NCBI RefSeq assembly: GCF_020696975.1
Contig: NZ_JAJGBK010000009.1
Coordinates: forward strand, 1-51,317
Reading direction: 5' to 3'
Source: Methanoculleus sp.
GTDB lineage: Archaea; Halobacteriota; Methanomicrobia; Methanomicrobiales; Methanoculleaceae
Length of the DNA: 51,317 nucleotides
Shown piece after piece: positions 30,056 to 36,679 of the stretch. The position numbers and the translations under genes are program-made. Within the stretch, counting starts at the first letter, position 1, and each line of letters starts with the position of its first letter. Under the pieces are notes generated by a model. That model was not told the DNA's origin, made no database searches, and saw only the letters and a program-made list of their open reading frames with translations.

Positions 30056-30745
30056 ATGCAATTACTCGTCAGTCCAAGCAGCATTGAGGAGGCAAAAAGC
30101 TCGCTTTCCGCTGACATCATCGACGTGAAAAAACCCTCAGAGGGGTCGCTGGGTGCGAATTTTCCCTGGATCATCCGGGGGATCAAGGAGATCGCCGGCG
30201 CCAAGCCTGTCAGTGCTGCAATCGGGGACAATGAGTATAAACCGGGAACGGCTGCTCTCTCTGCTTACGGTGCCGCACATGCAGGCGCTGATTATATCAA
30301 GGTCGGCCTGATGTTCGACGGGGCCGACCGTGCCCGCGACGTCATCGAGGCGGTGACAACGGCGGTGAAGCGGGAGTTTCCCGAGAAATACGTCGTCATC
30401 GCCGCATACGCCGATTTTGAGAGGATGGGCACGATCTCTCCGTTCGCCATCAGTCCGCTGGTTGCGGACGCCGGAGCGGATGTCGCCATGATCGACACAG
30501 GTATTAAAGACGGGAAGAGCCTCTTTGAGTTCATGGACGAGGAGACGCTGACCCGGTTCACCGAACGGAACCGTGAACTGGGACTACAGACGGCCCTTGC
30601 CGGTTCGCTGAAGTTCGAGGACCTCGATGCCTTAAAGCGGATCGACCCCGAGATCATCGGCGTCCGGGGGATGGTCTGCGGGGGCGACCGGTCCACCGCC
30701 GTCAGGGCCGAACTGGTCGAGAAAGCAATGATGATGATCAGGTGA
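30056..30745 (+). CDS. mfnB: (5-formylfuran-3-yl)methyl phosphate synthase
   Basis: A 229-residue DUF556 protein. It turns two glyceraldehyde-3-phosphate molecules into the furan phosphate of methanofuran, the first C1 carrier of methanogenesis. The signature IIDVKKPSEGSLGANFPW holds the lysines at 25-26, and MIDTGIKDGKSLFEF and GVRGMVCGGDR follow. Near-diagnostic for methanogens among archaea, though some methylotrophic bacteria also have it. guaB follows after only 3 nt. The 44-bp gap to the HisA-like gene contains both promoters. Confidence 0.95.
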   Translation: MQLLVSPSSIEEAKSSLSADIIDVKKPSEGSLGANFPWIIRGIKEIAGAKPVSAAIGDNEYKPGTAALSAYGAAHAGADYIKVGLMFDGADRARDVIEAVTTAVKREFPEKYVVIAAYADFERMGTISPFAISPLVADAGADVAMIDTGIKDGKSLFEFMDEETLTRFTERNRELGLQTALAGSLKFEDLDALKRIDPEIIGVRGMVCGGDRSTAVRAELVEKAMMMIR

Positions 30746-30748
30746 TGT

Positions 30749-32215
30749 ATGTATACCGAGAAGATGAAACTGGAAACGACGTTCACATTTGATGATGTGC
30801 TGCTCGAGCCCGCCGAGTCATGGGTCGAGCCCGACGAGGCCGACGTCAGGTCGCGGTTCTCGCGCAACATCCCCCTGAATATCCCTCTCGTGAGCGCCGC
30901 CATGGACACGGTGACCGAGTCGCTGATGGCAATAACAATAGCCCGGGAGGGGGGTATCGGCGTCGTTCACCGGAATATGACCCCGGAACGTGAGGTCGCC
31001 GAAGTCCGGGTCGTCAAACAGGCCGAGGACCTGATCGAGCGTGAGGTCGTGGCGGTCGGCCCGGAATCCACCGTCACCGATGTCGAGCGGGTCATGAAAC
31101 AGTACGGTATCGGCGGCGTCCCCATCATCGAGGACGACCGCGTGATCGGTATCGTCAGCCGCAGGGATATCAGGGCAATCCTGCCCAAGAAGGGCGAGGC
31201 GAAGATCACCGGGTACATGACCAAGAACCTGATCACGGCCTCCGAAGACATCACGGCGGAGAGTGCGCTCGAGACGATGTATGCAAACAAAGTCGAGCGC
31301 CTTCCCGTCGTGGACGGCGAAGGGCGCCTCGTCGGCATCATCACGATGCGGGACATCCTTGAAAAGAGGCAGTATCCCCGCGCGAACCGCGACGCGAACG
31401 GGAAACTCCGTGTCGCCGCCGCGGTCGGACCCTTCGACTTCAATCGGGCGATGATGCTCGTTGAGGCGGGTGTCGACGCCCTGGTGGTGGACTGTGCTCA
31501 CGGCCACAACATGAACGTCGTGAACGCGGTCAAAGAGATCAAGGGGAGCGTCGCCGTCGATGTGGTGGCCGGGAACATCGCAACAAGGCAGGCGGCAGAA
31601 ACCCTGGTCGATACCATCGACGGGCTGAAGGTCGGCATCGGACCGGGCTCCATCTGCACGACACGGATCGTCGCGGGCGTCGGCGTCCCGCAGGTATCGG
31701 CGATCGCAAATGTCGCAGAGGTGGCGCACAAGGCCGGAGTGCCGGTCATCGCGGACGGCGGGATCCGCTACTCCGGGGATATCGCGAAGGCAATCGCCGC
31801 AGGCGCGGACTGTATCATGGCGGGCAGCCTCTTTGCCGGCACCGACGAAGCGCCGGGAAGGGTTACGACGATCAAGGGCCGGCGCTACAAGCAGTACCGC
31901 GGGATGGGGTCGCTTGGTGTCATGAGCAGCGGTGAGTCGAGCGACCGTTACTTCCAGAAGAAGGAGATCGGGAGGACCAAGTTCGTTCCCGAGGGCGTCG
32001 AGGGGGTCACTCCCTATGTCGGCAGGGTCTCGGACGTCATCTACCAGCTCGTCGGCGGCCTGAAGTCAGCAATGGGCTATACAGGGTCAAAGACGATACC
32101 TGATCTGAAGAAGAACGGCAAATTCCTCAGGATCACGTCTGCGGGCTACGGCGAGAGCCATCCGCACAACATCATGATAACCGATGAGGCACCGAACTAC
32201 CGCCTCTTCGAGTAA
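30749..32215 (+). CDS. guaB: Inosine-5'-monophosphate dehydrogenase
   Basis: A 488-residue IMPDH catalysing IMP to XMP with NAD. TFDDVLLEPAES opens the barrel. Two CBS domains occupy about residues 93-205. The catalytic loop GPGSICTTRIVAGVGVPQ holds the nucleophilic cysteine C303. YRGMGSLGVM and a flap with YQLVGGLKSAMGYTGSKTI follow. Length is normal. It follows mfnB by 3 nt and is terminated by a T6 run. Confidence 0.96.
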   Translation: MYTEKMKLETTFTFDDVLLEPAESWVEPDEADVRSRFSRNIPLNIPLVSAAMDTVTESLMAITIAREGGIGVVHRNMTPEREVAEVRVVKQAEDLIEREVVAVGPESTVTDVERVMKQYGIGGVPIIEDDRVIGIVSRRDIRAILPKKGEAKITGYMTKNLITASEDITAESALETMYANKVERLPVVDGEGRLVGIITMRDILEKRQYPRANRDANGKLRVAAAVGPFDFNRAMMLVEAGVDALVVDCAHGHNMNVVNAVKEIKGSVAVDVVAGNIATRQAAETLVDTIDGLKVGIGPGSICTTRIVAGVGVPQVSAIANVAEVAHKAGVPVIADGGIRYSGDIAKAIAAGADCIMAGSLFAGTDEAPGRVTTIKGRRYKQYRGMGSLGVMSSGESSDRYFQKKEIGRTKFVPEGVEGVTPYVGRVSDVIYQLVGGLKSAMGYTGSKTIPDLKKNGKFLRITSAGYGESHPHNIMITDEAPNYRLFE

Positions 32216-32217
32216 CC

Positions 32218-32223
32218 TTTTTT
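32218..32223 (+). terminator. T-tract after guaB
   Basis: Six T residues start three nt after the guaB stop and merge into the TATA box of the next gene, so termination and initiation signals share bases. Confidence 0.45.
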
Positions 32224-32228
32224 ATACC
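32221..32228 (+). promoter_or_regulatory. TATA box of the two-winged-helix regulator gene
   Basis: TTTATACC is centred 27 nt before the ATG at 32252, the canonical spacing for a leaderless archaeal transcript. Confidence 0.65.
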
Positions 32229-32240
32229 AAAAGCACTAAC

Positions 32241-32251
32241 GTTTAGTAAAC
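32241..32251. promoter_or_regulatory. Palindrome directly before the regulator start codon
   Basis: GTTTAGTAAAC is a perfect 11-bp inverted repeat with a one-base centre. It ends at the base before the ATG and so covers the predicted transcription start. This is a good position for autorepression by the gene product; that is inference. Confidence 0.5.
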
Positions 32252-32875
32252 ATGCTTGAGGGCAGTGAGGTTTCCCGCCTTCTTGATATTCTGGGAAACC
32301 GGAACAGGCGGCGAATAATAGAACTGCTGAGGCAGAAGCCGTGTTTTGTGACCGAGATATCAGAACGTCTGGTGATCAGTCCAAAAGCAGTGATAGAGCA
32401 CCTGCAGTTGATGGAGCGCGAGGAACTCCTCGTCTCCTGCCAGGACGAGCGCAGGCGAAAGTATTACTATCTCTCGCATGACATCAATGTCATCGTAAAC
32501 CTGCAGAAGCAGGACGGGGTTACGCTCCCCCTGGTTGAAGAGAACCAGAAGACAAGATTTACGAGAAACCTCGAGACATTCAGGAGAATGGTCCGGGTAC
32601 GCGACGAACTTCTGGAAAATCTCGAACAACTGGAACGGGAGATCGAATCGAGGTTCACCGAGATCATGCGCACGAGGGGGAACTTCATCTCCGACGACGG
32701 CGATCTGGCGATCATCCTTGCCCTCTCTCACGCCGACCTGACGCTCGCTGAACTCGAAGAAGTGAGCAGCCTGCCCACGGATGAACTGAAACAGAGACTC
32801 GGCAACCTCATGTACACTGGAGTTGTCGAACGGACCAACAACCGATACAAGATACGTGGTACACATGGCGAATAA
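32252..32875 (+). CDS. ArsR-like regulator with two winged-helix segments
   Basis: 207 residues. The N-terminal about 85 residues form an ArsR-type winged helix (SRLLDILGNRNRRRIIELLR, then PKAVIEHLQLMEREELLVS). A helical linker at about 90-145 is probably a dimerisation coiled coil. A second HTH-like segment lies near 150-200 (ADLTLAELEEVSSLPTDELKQR). No metal-binding cysteine pair is present. It overlaps the following small-heat-shock-like gene by 11 nt. A palindrome over its own start suggests autoregulation, perhaps as a stress regulator. Confidence 0.75.
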   Translation: MLEGSEVSRLLDILGNRNRRRIIELLRQKPCFVTEISERLVISPKAVIEHLQLMEREELLVSCQDERRRKYYYLSHDINVIVNLQKQDGVTLPLVEENQKTRFTRNLETFRRMVRVRDELLENLEQLEREIESRFTEIMRTRGNFISDDGDLAIILALSHADLTLAELEEVSSLPTDELKQRLGNLMYTGVVERTNNRYKIRGTHGE

Positions 32876-33281
32876 TCCATACGACGAAATGTTCAGGAAT
32901 ATTGCGCGGTTAATGGAGAAGATCCTGAGCGATATGCCTCTCCATGACCCGAAGATCATCGGGTTCACCATCATCAGCGGGTCACCCGAAGGCGCACCCT
33001 ATCTCGACCTGTCTGATGAGGAGGAAGAGTCCGAGTTTGAGGTGATCGAGGGGGACGACTGCATCTACATCACCGCAGCGGTGGATACCCGGGCACAGGG
33101 CGCTCCCTACGTCACGTTCCAGAAGGAATCCGTGACCCTCTGCGTCGGCGGTGAAGAGGAGACGGTCATCGATCTCGACTGCGAGATTGACGTCCCCCAT
33201 AGTTTCTACAACGTGCAGCACGGCGTGATCGATGCCGTCTGCCGGAAGAAGAGCATGCCGGGCGAGATTGCCCGTTCGTAG
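32865..33281 (+). CDS. Hsp20/alpha-crystallin-like (GvpH-like) protein
   Basis: 138 residues. A short helical N-terminus (YDEMFRNIARLMEKILSDMP) is followed by an acidic beta-rich domain reminiscent of archaeal Hsp20-like proteins (DDCIYITAAVDTRAQGAPYV... and LDCEIDVPHSFYNVQHGVIDAV). The canonical A-x-x-x-G-L signature is not clear, so the family call is moderate. ATG 32865 overlaps the regulator gene by 11 nt, implying coupled expression and suggesting a stress-response pair. An alternative upstream start would add 14 unlikely residues. Confidence 0.6.
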   Translation: MANNPYDEMFRNIARLMEKILSDMPLHDPKIIGFTIISGSPEGAPYLDLSDEEEESEFEVIEGDDCIYITAAVDTRAQGAPYVTFQKESVTLCVGGEEETVIDLDCEIDVPHSFYNVQHGVIDAVCRKKSMPGEIARS

Positions 33282-33305
33282 GGTCAGGCCCGGGACTCAA
33301 ACCCC

Positions 33306-33312
33306 TTTTTTT
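33306..33312 (+). terminator. T-tract terminator
   Basis: A run of seven T residues about 25 nt after the Hsp20-like stop, with no convincing stem. Confidence 0.45.
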
Positions 33313-33465
33313 CCAGCCGGTTCCAAACGGTATAGTCGGCCGTCACCCATCTTCCGCTCCTGCCTGCTGCCCCCACCGGCGATAGCCTCTGGTGGGCCGC
33401 AACCCTGCTGCTCTCAGGCCGGGCAAGAGTTAAGTACCTCCTGCTTCATGCCCGGTGTGGGGAAC

Positions 33466-34404
33466 ATGACTGAGGCGGAACGAGTCCAACTGCCCGGGTA
33501 TATACGCCTGTCCCGGAGCGGCGAACTGGAGGAGCGGATAGAGCAAGCGCACGAGGTGCTCCGCGACTGCGTCATCTGCCCCCAGGAATGCCACGTGAAC
33601 CGGATTGAGGGGGAACAGGGGTTCTGCCGGACCGGCCTTTTGCCGCGAGTTTCGAGTTACAGCCCGCACTTCGGTGAAGAGCCTCCGCTCGTGGGGAAGA
33701 ACGGGTCGGGGACGATATTCTTCGCAGGCTGCAATATGCGCTGTGAGTTTTGCCAGAACTTCGAGATCAGCCAGTGCGGGGTCGGCTACGCAGTCTCGTG
33801 CGAAGACCTTGCCGGAGTCATGCTCCGCCTGCAGGAACGCCGATGCCACAACATCAACTTCGTCTCTCCTTCGCACGTCGTCCCCCAGATCCTTCGTGCG
33901 GTCGCTCTCGCTGCCGATCGCGGCCTCAACCTCCCGCTGGTCTACAACAGCGGCGGCTACGACTCCGTGGAGACCCTCCGGCTCCTTGACGGCGTCATCG
34001 ATATCTACATGCCGGACGCGAAGTACGGGCGGGACGATGTAGCGTGGGAACTCTCCCATGCCGCCGACTACACCGGCCGCATGCAGGCCGCCCTCGTGGA
34101 GATGCACCGGCAGGTCGGAGACCTGGAGGTCAGGGACGGGATTGCGGTGCGGGGGCTGATCATCAGGCACCTGGTGCTCCCCGGGAACCTCGCAAACAGC
34201 GAGATCGTGATGAAGTTCATCGCCGACGAGATATCGCGGGACTCTTACGTGAACATCATGGCCCAGTACCACCCGGCATGGAGAGCGGCCGAGGGGGGGA
34301 GGAGCCCGGCGCTTGCAGCACTCCAGCGCCCGGTCACCGCGCGGGAGTTTGCGTATGCCATTCAATGCGCAAAGGAGAACAGGCTCTCCCGCGGGTTCCC
34401 CTGA
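33466..34404 (+). CDS. PflX-type radical SAM protein
   Basis: A 312-residue radical SAM protein of the PflX/COG1313 group, related to pyruvate-formate-lyase activases. The cluster motif C89-x3-C93-x2-C96 in GCNMRCEFC binds the SAM-ligated 4Fe-4S centre. An N-terminal cysteine set (C35, C38, C42, C54) in CVICPQECHVNR...GFCRTG could hold zinc or a second cluster. Substrate unknown. ATG 33466 with GGGGA just upstream is preferred; ATG 33448 is in frame, and a still longer frame starting inside the previous gene is a shadow. It stands between stress genes and a PP2C phosphatase. Confidence 0.85.
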   Translation: MTEAERVQLPGYIRLSRSGELEERIEQAHEVLRDCVICPQECHVNRIEGEQGFCRTGLLPRVSSYSPHFGEEPPLVGKNGSGTIFFAGCNMRCEFCQNFEISQCGVGYAVSCEDLAGVMLRLQERRCHNINFVSPSHVVPQILRAVALAADRGLNLPLVYNSGGYDSVETLRLLDGVIDIYMPDAKYGRDDVAWELSHAADYTGRMQAALVEMHRQVGDLEVRDGIAVRGLIIRHLVLPGNLANSEIVMKFIADEISRDSYVNIMAQYHPAWRAAEGGRSPALAALQRPVTAREFAYAIQCAKENRLSRGFP

Positions 34405-34449
34405 GAGACGGAACACAAAAGCATATTCACTCCGCCATCCAGAGGATGT

Positions 34450-35184
34450 GTGGTGCAGGAACAGGTGAAGGGAGAGTCAGAACTCCGGTACGCGGCAATA
34501 AGCGACACCGGGGGGAGGGAGCAGAACGAGGACGCTTACTGGATCGGCCGGGCGAACGGGTATCACATATTCGCCGTGGCGGACGGCCTTGGGGGGCATG
34601 CCCGCGGAGAGGTCGCGAGCGGGATGGCGATCCGGGCCCTCCGGGAGACCGCAGGCGAGTCTCTCTCCACGATGGAACTTCCTGCAGTGCTTGAACGCGC
34701 ATTTCAGCGCGCAAACGCTGCAATATACGCCTATAATCAGGAGAACGCCCTGAACGCCGGAACAACCCTCTCGGTGGCTATCGTCGACGGGTCAGGCCGG
34801 TGCTGGATCGGCACGGTCGGCGACTGCAGGACCCATATCATCACCCCGTCGTCCGTCTGGCATACGCGTGACCAGAGTTACGTCCAGAGCCTGGTGGAAT
34901 CGGGGGCAATCTCCCCGGCCGAGGCGATGCATCACCCGGGAAAGAACATCCTGACCCAGGCGCTCGGCCTCGCGACACGGGTGCGGGTCGATGTCGATGT
35001 GCAGGAGATTGCCGGGGCGGTCCTCGTGATCAGCTCGGACGGTCTCCACGACTACGTCCCGGAGAGCGCCATCCAGGCCATTGTTCTGGCCGGCGACCCC
35101 GACGAGGCCTGCCGGGGACTGGTCGATGCCGCCAAAGATGCCGCAAGCACCGACAACATCACGGTGATCGTCACGAGAGCGTGA
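34450..35184 (+). CDS. PP2C-family serine/threonine phosphatase
   Basis: A 244-residue PPM/PP2C phosphatase. Metal-binding and catalytic motifs are present: SDTGGREQNEDAYW near 17-30, VADGLGGHARGEVAS near 44-58, IGTVGDCRTH near 118-127, and ISSDGLHDYV and STDNITVIV at the C-terminus. It uses Mn or Mg to remove phosphate from proteins and is cytosolic. It starts at a GTG (34450 or 34453) with AGAGGA ahead. It may be co-transcribed with the radical SAM gene 45 nt upstream. No partner kinase is in the window. Confidence 0.92.
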   Translation: MVQEQVKGESELRYAAISDTGGREQNEDAYWIGRANGYHIFAVADGLGGHARGEVASGMAIRALRETAGESLSTMELPAVLERAFQRANAAIYAYNQENALNAGTTLSVAIVDGSGRCWIGTVGDCRTHIITPSSVWHTRDQSYVQSLVESGAISPAEAMHHPGKNILTQALGLATRVRVDVDVQEIAGAVLVISSDGLHDYVPESAIQAIVLAGDPDEACRGLVDAAKDAASTDNITVIVTRA

Positions 35185-35244
35185 GGGCGGTTCGGCCATC
35201 CGGGCAGGCGGATGCTACGATCCCCTTGAACAGCCTCCCCGGCG

Positions 35245-35739
35245 TTAAACCTCATCCGCTCCCGCATCACGGAGCGCCGCGAGGATTGCCGCGCGGACGC
35301 CTTCGGCCGCCTCGTCTCTCAGCGCTGCACGCAGCATCCCGACCGCCTCCCTGCCGCCGAGGTTTCCGAGGGAGGAGGCGGCACTCCGCCGCACAAACTC
35401 GTTCTCGTCGCCGAGCATGGCTCCAAGGTGCGTGACTGCACGCGAATCGCCGAGCAGCCCGAGCCCCTTTGCCGCCATGTAGCGGACATGGTCTTTCTCA
35501 TCGCCAAGGATACTGACAAGGGGCGCATACGCCTCACGATCGCCAATCAGTCCAAGGGCCTCCGCCGCACGGTAACGCACTTTCCAGTCGCTGTTTCCGA
35601 GCAGGGCAATGCAGGCAGGTACGGCCGGTCTCCCGAGTTCTACGAGCCTGTGCGTCGCTTCGGCCCGGATCCGCTTGTCCGGGTCAGAGAGCCGATAGAG
35701 ATGGGTTGTCAGGTCCTGTTCATCCATAATCCCGGTCAT
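35245..35739 (-). CDS. HEAT-repeat protein
   Basis: 164 residues made of about four to five PBS-lyase-type HEAT repeats, for example DWKVRYRAAEALGLIGDREA, DHVRYMAAKGLGLLGDSRA and EFVRRSAASSLGNLGGREA. These form a helical solenoid for protein binding. No catalytic domain accompanies it. A TATA-like GATATACACGG lies near 35768-35778 on the minus strand. ATG at 35739 or 35727 could start it. It is convergent with the PP2C gene. Confidence 0.82.
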   Translation of the reverse strand: MTGIMDEQDLTTHLYRLSDPDKRIRAEATHRLVELGRPAVPACIALLGNSDWKVRYRAAEALGLIGDREAYAPLVSILGDEKDHVRYMAAKGLGLLGDSRAVTHLGAMLGDENEFVRRSAASSLGNLGGREAVGMLRAALRDEAAEGVRAAILAALRDAGADEV

Positions 35740-35995
35740 CAGGTGTCACATCCACGGGTGATAGCCGTGTATATCACGTTGAGAGGGATTTGCAATAAGC
35801 GTTGATCATTCGCCTCAAAGGGCGATAACCGACAGGAAAATGTTTCAGGCAGGTCCGGTGTCGCCTGCCCCGACAACTCACCATGACCACTCCCTTCCCG
35901 GCGCGGGTGACAGCCGGCGGAAAACGAAGTGAATGCAATCTCCACAGACGCCGGGATCCGCTGCAGGTTCGTATCCCGGTATCTCAGTTCCGTCG
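35740..35995. other. Intergenic region
   Basis: About 255 bases between the HEAT-repeat gene start and the 41-residue peptide gene. It includes the HEAT gene promoter at about 35768-35778. The remainder shows no supported gene or repeat. Confidence 0.35.
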
Positions 35996-36121
35996 TCAGA
36001 TCAGGATTCCACAGGTATATAACGTCAGACTTGCGAGAGCAAGAATACCGATCGCAATGATGAGCGTTCCCAGTTTGTTGAATACGGGATCACTCTCGAT
36101 CCATTTTGCCAGAGCGTGCAT
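35996..36121 (-). CDS. 41-residue single-helix membrane peptide, leaderless
   Basis: The 41-codon frame encodes a short amphipathic head (MHALAKWIESDPVFNKLG) and one long hydrophobic helix (TLIIAIGILALASLTLYTCG) before the stop. A TATA box centred 27 nt upstream of ATG 36121 predicts a leaderless message from exactly this start. A longer frame to 36385 runs into tRNA-Asp and is therefore a shadow. Small size prevents family assignment. Predicted to sit in the cell membrane. Confidence 0.6.
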   Translation of the reverse strand: MHALAKWIESDPVFNKLGTLIIAIGILALASLTLYTCGILI

Positions 36122-36143
36122 GACACCGGATACTGCATCCACG

Positions 36144-36156
36144 TATATATATTTTA
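36144..36156 (-). promoter_or_regulatory. TATA box of the 41-residue peptide gene
   Basis: The minus strand reads AAAATATATATAC. It is centred about 27 nt before ATG 36121 and is followed by no ribosome binding site, fitting a leaderless start. Confidence 0.6.
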
Positions 36157-36336
36157 TCCGAGAAATAAAATTAAATGTGAGTATATAACCATTTCCAATT
36201 CCAGAGGATAGTTTATTCGAGCGGTTTGGGATTTCCGGCAATCTCCCAGGCTTATCGGGGCGCAGGAGTCGTGCAACATCCGCACCGGGGATGCAGGATG
36301 CGCTCCGCTGCTTGCTGGAAGAATGGGAAAAATTGA

Positions 36337-36409
36337 CGCCCAGGACGGAATTCGAATCCGTGTCGACGGCGTGACAGGCCGTCATGATAGGCCACTACAC
36401 TACCTGGGC
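36337..36409 (-). tRNA. tRNA-Asp (GTC)
   Basis: 73 nt. The acceptor stem is GCCCAGG with CCTGGGC and discriminator G. The anticodon arm ACGGC-CTGTCAC-GCCGT gives anticodon GTC. The T arm is CGGATTCGAATTCCG with a TTCGAAT loop. CCA is not encoded. It lies 16 nt downstream of tRNA-Tyr on the same strand and is probably co-transcribed. Confidence 0.95.
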
Positions 36410-36425
36410 ACTCTTTGTTGGTGGA

Positions 36426-36532
36426 TCCCGCCTCCCGGATTCGAACCGGGGACATCGCGGTAGCCGCGCAGTTCGCCCGAGAGCGAAGACTATACTACAG
36501 CCGCGCACTCTACCAGTCTGAGTTAAGGCGGG
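36426..36532 (-). tRNA. tRNA-Tyr (GTA) with an intron
   Basis: 107 nt including a 33-nt intron (36462-36494) between positions 37 and 38. The acceptor stem is CCCGCCT with AGGCGGG and discriminator A. The anticodon stem is CGCGG/CCGCG with loop CTGTAG-intron-A, anticodon GTA. The T arm is CCCGG-TTCGAAT-CCGGG. The intron position is the usual archaeal one, cut by the splicing endonuclease at a bulge-helix-bulge. CCA is not encoded. Confidence 0.94.
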
Positions 36533-36562
36533 TCTCTGCTCTAATAATGTTGTCACGAGCAG

Positions 36563-36572
36563 TTAATATAAG
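36563..36572 (-). promoter_or_regulatory. TATA box of the tRNA-Tyr/tRNA-Asp unit
   Basis: The minus strand reads CTTATATTAA. It lies about 31-40 nt upstream of mature tRNA-Tyr, in the right place to drive both tRNAs. Confidence 0.6.
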
Positions 36573-36612
36573 TTTCGCCTGCCCCACCCGGCACTGCACG
36601 GTCAGGACGTTA

Positions 36613-36624
36613 TTCTATATATAC
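36613..36624 (+). promoter_or_regulatory. TATA box of the isopropylmalate/citramalate synthase gene
   Basis: TTCTATATATAC is centred about 27 nt before the ATG at 36646, predicting a leaderless start there. That ATG is out of frame with the main reading frame (see the gene entry). Confidence 0.6.
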
Positions 36625-36679
36625 AACCTCTGATAATGGATAGATATGAACCCTACAAACGCTAAAGCACCTGGGAACG

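Noticed and set aside
36122-36385. N-terminal extension of the 41-residue peptide to 129 residues
   Set aside because: It would read through tRNA-Asp and across the promoter.
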